Shown: in pieces, positions 1 to 7,965 of the stretch
Layout of the letters: each line of letters starts with the position of its first letter
Numbering within the stretch: the stretch's first letter is position 1
Assembly (NCBI GenBank): GCA_947503265.1
Contig: CANNDC010000013.1
Coordinates: 1 to 64,000 of the forward strand
Length of the DNA: 64,000 bases
Direction of reading: 5' to 3'
Source of the DNA: an uncultured Alteromonadaceae bacterium
GTDB taxonomy: Bacteria; Pseudomonadota; Gammaproteobacteria; Enterobacterales; Alteromonadaceae
The notes under the pieces: model-generated
What the model was told of the DNA's origin: nothing
Seen by the model: the letters and a program-made list of their open reading frames with translations, nothing else
The model's database searches: none
Made by a program: the position numbers and the translations under genes

Positions 1-20
1 GAATTTAGCTCAAATCTAAA

Positions 21-56
21 CTGACAGTCACCATTTGAAAAACGGGTAACTGTCAG
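21..56. repeat. Inverted repeat near window start
   Basis: CTGACAGT at 21-28 pairs with ACTGTCAG at 49-56. The pairing continues inward through ACC/GGT after one mismatch and leaves a 12-nt loop. It lies beyond the terminator of the 928-residue lipoprotein gene, so it may belong to the neighbouring gene outside the window or be a second terminator. Role unknown. Confidence 0.4.
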
Positions 57-166
57 ATCAAGTCTGAGCTACTACAGAATAAGGGTGCTTTTTAGATATC
101 AAACATCTTTAATTTGATTAACGAAGCACACAGATCCCAATTTCTAGATTTCAAAAAGTTGCCAAA

Positions 167-220
167 TCGAAAAACGCAGATAGGTTAAGCTTTCCAATGT
201 GATAAATGCTATCTGCGTTT
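167..220 (-). terminator. Rho-independent terminator of the 928-residue lipoprotein gene
   Basis: A 12-bp perfect inverted repeat (AAACGCAGATAG at 172-183 and CTATCTGCGTTT at 209-220) with a 25-nt loop lies 28 bp past the minus-strand stop. Read on the minus strand, the stem runs into a T tract. The long loop is atypical, but position and T tract fit termination. Confidence 0.6.
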
Positions 221-247
221 GAAGATTTTACTTACGATCTGTTAACG

Positions 248-3034
248 TCATTCCAACTTCAATAACTCGCTACTCATTTCACGACCGTTAACATCTTTTG
301 TTTTGACCCTAAATTTTAGTCCTGCTTCGCCATTAGGTACTTTTATCGACATTTCGAATGGAAATTCGTTATCTGTTTTCTCTATAAACGTATTATTAGT
401 ATTTAGGTATGACACAGTAAGCGACGCCAGCTTCGTATCATCGTCTCTAGTATGAATAAATGCATGTGTACCTGCGCTTCCAAAATCCAATAAGAAAGCT
501 CGACTATCCCCCTCATCAATTTCTAAAAACGGCGTTTTGAAATTCATTGCCTGGGATTGGTCAGAGGGTATTTTCACATTTACCACATCCATTTGTATTT
601 TTAGAGCGAGAAATCCTTTTTCCGGTAAAGTAACACTAAGTTTACCATCGTCGGAAAGGGTAAAAGAACCGTTTGGTGAAAGCCGTTTAATTTTCGGTGT
701 CTCGCCGAGCTTAAGGTGCTTCGAATTTATAATTACGTTAGAGGTAACCGCTTGGTTGTCTTGGTTACTAATCGCTAAATAAAGCGTGTTAGATTTATAA
801 CCGGAAACATAATTTAACTCTACTGAATCAAAATCAATCAAATCTTTGGGCATCCAAAGTTTGACATCGTCATCTTGATAAAAAACGCCTGATTTATGTC
901 CATAAAATTTGTTCTGCAAGTAAGCATATCCTTCGATAAATTGACTGGGGAAAGTCACTTGGCCATTAGACCGTGTATACGCTTCACTCACCAACCAATC
1001 TAAAAGCATTGATGCTTTAGGTAGAATATGATTGTAATGAAACGAATTGACACTCAATGCTTTATGCTCATTAAGTGGGTAGTCTTCCTTTTCATAAATA
1101 GTCGTACGAGCAGTATTGATATGGTAACCAGGGAAGTTACGATATCTGCCAATTATTGCTGAACGAGCAATATCTTCTAAGAATTGATCTTCAGATGCGT
1201 GACCTATCTTTAACATCCATGGTGCAAAATTCGCCATAAAAATTGCGCGATGCCCAGAACTGGTTCCCGAACTTTCTGGAGTCAGACCGATCTCTGATAG
1301 TCTCCAGGCAGGCACAGTCTCCTCGGCGGCATTCATTGGCGTGTGACCTTTTGATTTTAGATACCAATAAACAGGGGCTTTACCACCAGTGTTCACTGTA
1401 ATTTTTTTATCAGGAATCTTTGGAGACATCCATATATGCAAAGCAAAAAGACGAGCCGATTTACGTGCAGCGTCTAAAAATACCTTGTCTTTCGTTGTTT
1501 CCCATAGTTGATATAAGTTTACGAAATCAGGCGCAAACGCAGTCCAGAAAAATAATCCCTTTTGTGAAAAGTCGCTGTGTGGGTTTGAGAATCGCTTATT
1601 TATATAGTTTAGAGCACCTTTCTTAGCCAGCGCTAGATGTTGAGGATCTTTAGTTACCCGATAAAAGGCAAGCGCATTCTGCCACGTACTGCCTGTCTCC
1701 ATAACATCCAAATTTCGTTCTCTAGTCCCATTAAATTCCCTTTCTGCTAGGAGCATAAAAGCCTCTTTACTCGCCGGTAAGATATCTGCAAGCGCTGTCA
1801 ACTCTGATACTGGCGCAACTGGACCAAGTAATGCGCGTGAGGGATGTTGTATTTTCTGTTCCGGATCTAGACTGAATAAAAATTTTTCTCTCGAGAGCAT
1901 GTACTCTACCAATGGAATGGCGCGATCAGACAACATTTCAGGTTCGTCTTTAACCAGCGCCAAAGAAAGCGCATTTAAGCTACTCACATTTTTTACTGCT
2001 CCGGGTACATCAGTTGAATACGAAAAACCCCTTAGCGATTCTACCCAACGACCATATTCAGACATTGAGTAATCGACGATGTTATCAAGAGCCGTGTTTA
2101 TGGACGCAATTGAGTTAGTTCGATAATCAGAGAAACCATAGATAGATCTAGATAAAGACTCAAAACTTTGAGTTAAATCATCTGAATCTTGAGAAATGAG
2201 ATAAGCAGACATTGAACTCACTTCGCCCTTCGTTAACTTTGAGCCAAATCCTCCTAATACAGGTGCGACGATACTAGGGCTCAACAATCCTTTTTCAGAC
2301 AACAATGCTACTCCGAATAAGCTGTTATCGGCGCGCGGAAGAGGCGTGAATGGCAACATATCGGGATGTGCCAAAACCCCTAGAACCTTGCCCTCAGTTC
2401 GAACCATTGTAGTAGGTAAGGGGGTGCGGAAAGCCATGGTTAAATAAGGTCGGTCTGGTATTCGATTTTCTGTCCATATAAGCGGTTGCCATACTTCATC
2501 TGATTGATCAAGCTGCACTTCTGCTGAGCCTGTATACACAACTGAATAATAGGCTTCTTTCTTGGCACTAAGTTTCCACTTGAGTAAAGGATACTTAGCG
2601 TTCCTATCTACGGTAGCACTAAGTTCAAACGCTTCGTTATAGGGATATTCAATTTTTGTGATCCCATTTTCATATTTTATTGTGCTTGGTACTAACTTAA
2701 CTTTTTCACCTGCGTTAAAAATGTTCGCAGTACGTCCTGTGCTAGTGCGCGTTAAAATACGATCATCAAAACCATCTCCACCCTGAGAATCTGTCCGTCT
2801 TTTACCGATAAATTCAGATTTTTCCGGTGATTTTCCCAGCCAGGTAGGAACATTATAATCTACCCCTTGAATTCCTGATTTTCGCAGCGCTAGCTTTGGG
2901 TCTGTATCAGACATCAGTACGGTAAAAGTGAACGAAAAGTCTTCAAGCGCTGATTCTTCTGGGTGATGCTTTTTATTGACACATCCTATTGTCATTGTGA
3001 GTAAGATGGCAAAAGCAATGTAATTACGGTACAT
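248..3034 (-). CDS. Large outer-membrane lipoprotein, putative carbohydrate-active enzyme
   Basis: A 928-residue exported lipoprotein. The N-terminus has a short hydrophobic stretch ending in a lipobox (TIGC, Cys18). I do not recognise a named family. The first ~200 residues look beta-rich. A long helical middle (about 300-680) resembles an alpha/alpha-toroid of the kind found in polysaccharide lyases and unsaturated uronyl hydrolases, with several Trp/Tyr/His-rich segments (around WQNALAFYR, FFWTAFAPDF and NSFHYNHILPKAS). The C-terminal ~250 residues look like beta-sandwich domains. The gene lies 77 bp downstream of a TonB-dependent receptor on the same strand and near a symporter and an oxidoreductase, so surface processing of a sugar polymer is inferred. 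Enzymatic activity is a guess from architecture and context. Confidence 0.55.
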   Translation of the reverse strand: MYRNYIAFAILLTMTIGCVNKKHHPEESALEDFSFTFTVLMSDTDPKLALRKSGIQGVDYNVPTWLGKSPEKSEFIGKRRTDSQGGDGFDDRILTRTSTGRTANIFNAGEKVKLVPSTIKYENGITKIEYPYNEAFELSATVDRNAKYPLLKWKLSAKKEAYYSVVYTGSAEVQLDQSDEVWQPLIWTENRIPDRPYLTMAFRTPLPTTMVRTEGKVLGVLAHPDMLPFTPLPRADNSLFGVALLSEKGLLSPSIVAPVLGGFGSKLTKGEVSSMSAYLISQDSDDLTQSFESLSRSIYGFSDYRTNSIASINTALDNIVDYSMSEYGRWVESLRGFSYSTDVPGAVKNVSSLNALSLALVKDEPEMLSDRAIPLVEYMLSREKFLFSLDPEQKIQHPSRALLGPVAPVSELTALADILPASKEAFMLLAEREFNGTRERNLDVMETGSTWQNALAFYRVTKDPQHLALAKKGALNYINKRFSNPHSDFSQKGLFFWTAFAPDFVNLYQLWETTKDKVFLDAARKSARLFALHIWMSPKIPDKKITVNTGGKAPVYWYLKSKGHTPMNAAEETVPAWRLSEIGLTPESSGTSSGHRAIFMANFAPWMLKIGHASEDQFLEDIARSAIIGRYRNFPGYHINTARTTIYEKEDYPLNEHKALSVNSFHYNHILPKASMLLDWLVSEAYTRSNGQVTFPSQFIEGYAYLQNKFYGHKSGVFYQDDDVKLWMPKDLIDFDSVELNYVSGYKSNTLYLAISNQDNQAVTSNVIINSKHLKLGETPKIKRLSPNGSFTLSDDGKLSVTLPEKGFLALKIQMDVVNVKIPSDQSQAMNFKTPFLEIDEGDSRAFLLDFGSAGTHAFIHTRDDDTKLASLTVSYLNTNNTFIEKTDNEFPFEMSIKVPNGEAGLKFRVKTKDVNGREMSSELLKLE

Positions 3035-3062
3035 ATCATTTTCCTAAGTTATTTAATAACTG

Positions 3063-3093
3063 CAAAAAGAGTACCCCAATCATTTGAGTGGGG
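3063..3093 (-). terminator. Possible terminator between receptor and lipoprotein genes
   Basis: CCCCA (3074-3078) pairs with TGGGG (3089-3093), and a short inner TC/GA pairing is possible. On the minus strand a T5 run follows after a few bases. It lies just past the stop of the TonB-dependent receptor and could reduce read-through into the 928-residue lipoprotein gene. Confidence 0.35.
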
Positions 3094-3111
3094 CCCCATT
3101 TAGTAAATTGC

Positions 3112-5859
3112 TTAAAGCCTGCCGCGAATTCCAACCAAGAATCTTCGCCCTGTTCCTGTGTAGAACATCGGACGATCCTCGTTCAAGTTAAATATTCTGT
3201 TTTGCTCATCCGTGACGTTAATTACCGATGCAGTCAAGCTCAGGTTTTCACTTAAATCGTAACTACCAGATATAACTAACTGCCCCAGCGCTTCTTGGCT
3301 AAGTGAATTATTCGCAGTAAAATTAACGTTTCTTAGATATTCATCACGCCAATTATAAGCGGCTCTTACGCCTATTGGACCAGATTCATAAAACACAGTT
3401 AGGTTTAAACTGTTTTTAGATAGGTTAGGTAATCCAACCTCAACTTCTGTCGCCGGATCGACGAAAGGTGAGCGGCTGTCAATGTAGGTATAGTTAAACC
3501 TTGCCCCTAATCCGTTTTCAAGAACATAGGTACTGGCAAGCTCCGCGCCACGTATTATCCCATCAGCGTTATTGTTTCTGCGTATTTCAAAAAAGTCCTC
3601 TCCCAAGCCAGCACAAGTCCTTTGAATATCATCGGAGGGATCATCGTTTCCGCCGTCATCAATATTCGTTAATCCAGGAACTTGTTCACAATTCGTTAAG
3701 TCAACAGGAAACGCAGAAACGTCTTTATGAAAGAGACCAAGCGTAACCGACGAATTGTCGTCAATATACCATTCCAAAGAAACATCAATGGAATCAGCGA
3801 TGAGAGGTTGTCTGTCAGCTTCGACAATAGAGCCAGTGCCATTTGTTTCATTAATACTAGTCGAGAACGATAAATCTAGGGTTGAAGGGCGACTCATTAC
3901 TCTTGATAGAGCAAATCGAAACAACACATCCTCGTGCATTTCAAATGTAATATTGGCGCTTGGTAAAATGTTTGAATAGGTTCGATCAAATGTCACTGGA
4001 GCATTGAAGCCAAGTGTGGGATCAAAAGCGAAGCCATCAGAACTCTGTGAAGTGCTCAATGCTCTAATACCAAAATTACCATAATAACCATTGCCTTCGA
4101 AGTTTAACTTTCCGTATACGGCAATGATATCTTCATCTGTTGCGTAACTAGTGAATGGATCTCTGGCCAGCAAACCGTTTTCTCTTCCACCAAGCTCTAA
4201 AAGGCGAGCTGCGCCTAAGGCAGAAGGGTCAGGGGCAATAAAACCACTTATGGTAGCGTTGCCGCCAAACGTATCAGTTAGATCTCTAAAGCGAGTTCCC
4301 TGATCGCCAAAATTTTCGATGAAATTGGCTTTTGAGATACTATATATACTGCTTCCCCCAGTGCTTACAGCAGGGTCAAACCCACGTCTACGAGATCGAA
4401 AACTCTCACGTTCTGAAGTTTGAGTTGTATAGCGAATACCAGTTTCAACACTGGTGAAGAAAGAACCTTCTAATATTCTTGTCGCATCGAACTCGATAGC
4501 TGTTTCGTCACTTTCATACGTGAACTCCTGCACAAAACCTATCACTGAGCCGGTATACTGGTCCAAGTCACTTGGATCAAAACCGCCTGTTAAAAATAAT
4601 GTAGGGATATCCGCCGAATAATCTTTAACAAAATCGACACCATTTTGACGAAAACGTACGAAGTTTTGGAATGTTTGTCTATCCGCAAAACCATGTGTTA
4701 GAGCGCCGCTATATGTCCATAAAAGGTCTGAATGCTCGAACCCAATACCCATATTATAGGAACGACTTTCGTCTGTGTAGTCTTCTGCATTATTCTGCGC
4801 TTGAGCAGGAAATGCTCCACCAATTATGTTGAGTACTTCAGGTCGAGAAGTATCTTGCTGCGTAACCAGAGTGCCATCCTCATAGTAGCTAGGAGCAGAA
4901 CTCCCCGATGCTGAATAGGCGAACCAGTCGCGTTCCCTCTCAGCCGAAAAATCAGCGTATAGACCAGTAAAATAGTATTCAGTATCCATGTTGGGTTTAT
5001 ACTGCACTATAGCTGAGACTCCGCGCTGCTCTCTTGATTCTTCTCTCTCTTGATAGCGCATTTCGATGTTTGACGAGTAGACTTGTCCATCTACGGTTCT
5101 ATCCCTCCATCCCGAGCGGTTGTTAAACTCTTCTTGTTGGAGAGAGCGATCTTGAAATGTCAAAGCGATCAATCCACCCCAGGTATCATCATCTGATTTT
5201 TTGGAGAATGTAAAATCTCCATTAGGGGTCCATTCGCCTGTTCGCTCGTCACTTCTCATCCCTAAGCCATAAACAATCTTGTTACCAAGTTCGAGTGGTT
5301 TTCGAAGTTCTAACGAAACCGTACCACCAAGAGAACCTTCAACCATGTCGGCAGTTGGTGATTTCGCTACTTCTATGCGTGATAGCAAAGCAGAAGGCAC
5401 GGCCTGCAAAATTGAAACTTCTTCAGGATTACCCGTTTCTTGCCTTCCAATTGGCGACACTAACCTTATTCCGCCTATTTCTACTCTATTTTGTGGTAAT
5501 CCACGAATGGCAATAGACGTGCCCTCCCCTGCGTCTCTTTCTATCTGAACACCAGGAACCCGCTGAACGGCCTCAGTGACATTTTCATCGGGAAGCTTTC
5601 CTATATCCTCGGCAGATATACCATCGATAATTTTCTCGGCATCTCTCTTTCTACTTTGTTCATCATAGATAGCGCCACGAATTCCTCTTATCTCAATTAT
5701 CTCTTGTTCTGATTCATTTTCAGTCACCGTTTGCTCAGCATTATTGCCATCAGTCTCTTGAGCAATTGAACTGTTATAACATGCAGAAGCAATTAAAATT
5801 GCTAAGGTAGAAAGTTTCCAAATTTTAGTTGTTTGAGCCATTGTTAATTTCCTGTTCAT
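3112..5859 (-). CDS. TonB-dependent receptor
   Basis: A 915-residue outer-membrane receptor for energy-dependent uptake. It has an N-terminal signal sequence (hydrophobic LSTLAILIASA near residues 16-26), then an acidic linker. The plug domain carries the hallmark ISAEDIGKLPDENVTEA followed by QRVPGVQIERDAGEG (about 82-112), typical of the Caulobacter-type receptor family (TIGR01782) that often imports carbohydrates. The rest is a 22-strand-type barrel ending in an aromatic/basic terminus (FLVGIRGRL). It is divergent from the sodium:solute symporter gene across a 418-bp AT-rich region and followed by the lipoprotein gene. Together they suggest outer-membrane and inner-membrane transport of one substrate; the substrate is not known. 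Confidence 0.93.
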   Translation of the reverse strand: MNRKLTMAQTTKIWKLSTLAILIASACYNSSIAQETDGNNAEQTVTENESEQEIIEIRGIRGAIYDEQSRKRDAEKIIDGISAEDIGKLPDENVTEAVQRVPGVQIERDAGEGTSIAIRGLPQNRVEIGGIRLVSPIGRQETGNPEEVSILQAVPSALLSRIEVAKSPTADMVEGSLGGTVSLELRKPLELGNKIVYGLGMRSDERTGEWTPNGDFTFSKKSDDDTWGGLIALTFQDRSLQQEEFNNRSGWRDRTVDGQVYSSNIEMRYQEREESREQRGVSAIVQYKPNMDTEYYFTGLYADFSAERERDWFAYSASGSSAPSYYEDGTLVTQQDTSRPEVLNIIGGAFPAQAQNNAEDYTDESRSYNMGIGFEHSDLLWTYSGALTHGFADRQTFQNFVRFRQNGVDFVKDYSADIPTLFLTGGFDPSDLDQYTGSVIGFVQEFTYESDETAIEFDATRILEGSFFTSVETGIRYTTQTSERESFRSRRRGFDPAVSTGGSSIYSISKANFIENFGDQGTRFRDLTDTFGGNATISGFIAPDPSALGAARLLELGGRENGLLARDPFTSYATDEDIIAVYGKLNFEGNGYYGNFGIRALSTSQSSDGFAFDPTLGFNAPVTFDRTYSNILPSANITFEMHEDVLFRFALSRVMSRPSTLDLSFSTSINETNGTGSIVEADRQPLIADSIDVSLEWYIDDNSSVTLGLFHKDVSAFPVDLTNCEQVPGLTNIDDGGNDDPSDDIQRTCAGLGEDFFEIRRNNNADGIIRGAELASTYVLENGLGARFNYTYIDSRSPFVDPATEVEVGLPNLSKNSLNLTVFYESGPIGVRAAYNWRDEYLRNVNFTANNSLSQEALGQLVISGSYDLSENLSLTASVINVTDEQNRIFNLNEDRPMFYTGTGRRFLVGIRGRL

Positions 5860-6277
5860 ATTTCATTCGAGATTACTTCTTTAGTCTTGAATCTAGTTAT
5901 TTAGCTTGTTTTCATATATTACGTTGCTAATATAGCAATGTTTAAATATGGATATCAACAATTTTTTTACAAAAAGTACTAATTAATTTAATTTTAAGAT
6001 ACGCAACCACAATTATCAGACGGATTTAGTTTTACTAACAATACATTTTCCCATAAATTCAAAACGAATATACTTCATATTTATCATACACTTAATTAAT
6101 TATCGGTGAATTAAAACATCTCAAACTTCAGTGATTGTCTAATTGCATGTACTTATTTATTTTTAAACATATATGTATAAATTTTGTTATCACTATTGAA
6201 AATTAATTTTTATGTGTCTATTATAGCCACAATATTTGGTGTAACTCTTATTTGCACTCCATAAAAGTGAGGAAATT
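5860..6277. promoter_or_regulatory. AT-rich divergent promoter region
   Basis: This 418-bp gap separates the receptor gene (minus) from the symporter gene (plus). It is very AT-rich and holds no credible ORF. The clearest element is the inverted repeat at 5924-5938, listed separately. Promoters for both divergent units must lie here, but I cannot assign -35/-10 boxes with confidence. The IclR regulator encoded at 10293 is an obvious candidate to act here. Confidence 0.5.
5924..5938. promoter_or_regulatory. Candidate operator (inverted repeat)
   Basis: TTGCTA-ATA-TAGCAA is a perfect 6-bp inverted repeat with a 3-bp spacer, 65 bp upstream of the receptor start. A 15-bp dyad of this kind suits a dimeric repressor such as the nearby IclR protein. 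Only the symmetry is seen; function is inferred. Confidence 0.35.
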
Positions 6278-7954
6278 TTGAATTCGTTGGATTACGCAAT
6301 AGCGCTAGTATTCTCTTTACTTATAGTTGGGCTAGGAATGTTGTTTTCTAGAAACGCTAAAAGCATGTCTTCATTTTTTGCCGGCGGTGGCAGCGTGCCA
6401 TGGTGGGTAAGTGGGCTGTCTTTATTTATGAGCTTCTTCTCGGTTGGAACTTTTGTGGTATGGGGCGCAATTGCCTACACAGACGGATTCGTTTCAATTG
6501 CAATTCAAACTACCATGGCTATTTCGGGAATCATTATTGGTTTAATCATTGCTCCAGCTTGGAATAAAACCAAAGTAATGACTGTTGCCGAATTTATCTC
6601 TGATCGCTTGGGAGTCAACTTTCAAAAGCTGTACTCATCGTTATTTTTGTTTATTAATTTATTCACCGCAGGGGCCTTTTTGTATCCTGTTGGAAAAATA
6701 ATTGAAGTTTCTACAGGAATTCCCCTCAATATTTCGATTCTGATTTTGGGTATTTGCATTATCGCATACACTTCTGTTGGTGGACTGTGGGCGGTACTAG
6801 TGACTGATGTACTTCAATTTGTCGTCCTTAGCGCAGCTGTGATAATTATTATTCCTCTGTCACTTGCTGAAGTGGGAGGTCTGAACGGATTCTTAACCAA
6901 TATACCCGAAGGTTTCACCGCAATTCAAAATGACAAGTATACCTGGGTTTTCCTTTTTGCTTTTCTTATTTACAACACAGTATTCATTGGTGGAAATTGG
7001 GCTTATGTTCAACGATATACCAGCGTTAGTTCGCCATCAAATGCAAAAAAAGTAGGATGGCTGTTCGCTTCCTTGTACATGATTGCTCCCCTTATTTGGA
7101 TGATACCTCCTATGGTTTATCGGATTATCAACCCAGATCTAACCGGTAATGAATCTGAAGAAGCATACCTGCTTATCAGTAAAGAAGTGGCCCCAGCTGG
7201 CCTTCTCGGGTTAATTTTAGCATCAATGGTTTTTGCAACCGCTAGTTCTGTAAATACAACACTAAATATCGCCGCGGGTGTTTTCACTAATGACTTATTA
7301 AAATCTCTCACATCCTACGTAACGCCCCAGCGGTCAATGAAAATCGCCCGTTTGTCAACATTGTTGTTTGGTATTATCGCCTTACTAATTGCGATGTCTG
7401 TACAGAATATGGGAGGTATCGTTGCCGTTGTGCTCAGTATGGCAGCCGTGACAGGTGCACCACTTTATTTGCCGCCAATATGGGCGTTATTTTCTAAACG
7501 TCAAACAGGCTGGTCTATTTTACTTACAACTTTAATTTGCCTCTGTGTCAATCTATTCTTCAAGTTTTTAGCCCCTTCGATGCTTGGCGTATCATTAAGC
7601 CAAGCACACGAGATGCTACTCGGAGCATTTCTACCTATTGTTATGCTCTGCGTATTTGAAGTTTATTTTTATTTATTCAGAAACCAAATTAAGCACTCAA
7701 AAATACTCACTATATCCAGTCAGAATGAGCCAATTTGTGAGAATATCGAGCCGTCAAATGAAAGTAGCCTATACGGCGTTAAGATAATTATGTACGGGAT
7801 ATTTATCATCGGCGGAATTCTGGTTGGTCTGGGCTTAAGTTCAGAAAAAGCAGTGCAGGAAACCGTAATAGTAGGTTTATTAATATCTGTTCCCTCGTCT
7901 ATTTACTTACTCAAGCTGTCTTTCTTCGCTGAAAAATCATTTAACAATTCCTAA
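6278..7954 (+). CDS. Sodium:solute symporter (SSS family)
   Basis: A 558-residue inner-membrane protein with about 13 hydrophobic segments. It begins with the typical SSS first helix (LDYAIALVFSLLIVGLGMLF) and the following SMSSFFAGGGSVPWWVSG stretch, and later carries GTFVVWGAIAY, AYTSVGGLWAVLVTDVLQF and a conserved core. This family (PF00474) moves sugars, sugar acids, amino acids or vitamins with sodium. The start is TTG, preceded by GTGAGGAA at suitable spacing. The FAD-dependent oxidoreductase gene follows after only 11 bp, so the two are almost certainly co-transcribed and the imported substrate is likely that enzyme's substrate or a precursor. Confidence 0.92.
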   Translation: MNSLDYAIALVFSLLIVGLGMLFSRNAKSMSSFFAGGGSVPWWVSGLSLFMSFFSVGTFVVWGAIAYTDGFVSIAIQTTMAISGIIIGLIIAPAWNKTKVMTVAEFISDRLGVNFQKLYSSLFLFINLFTAGAFLYPVGKIIEVSTGIPLNISILILGICIIAYTSVGGLWAVLVTDVLQFVVLSAAVIIIIPLSLAEVGGLNGFLTNIPEGFTAIQNDKYTWVFLFAFLIYNTVFIGGNWAYVQRYTSVSSPSNAKKVGWLFASLYMIAPLIWMIPPMVYRIINPDLTGNESEEAYLLISKEVAPAGLLGLILASMVFATASSVNTTLNIAAGVFTNDLLKSLTSYVTPQRSMKIARLSTLLFGIIALLIAMSVQNMGGIVAVVLSMAAVTGAPLYLPPIWALFSKRQTGWSILLTTLICLCVNLFFKFLAPSMLGVSLSQAHEMLLGAFLPIVMLCVFEVYFYLFRNQIKHSKILTISSQNEPICENIEPSNESSLYGVKIIMYGIFIIGGILVGLGLSSEKAVQETVIVGLLISVPSSIYLLKLSFFAEKSFNNS

Positions 7955-7965
7955 AGGAAACCAAG

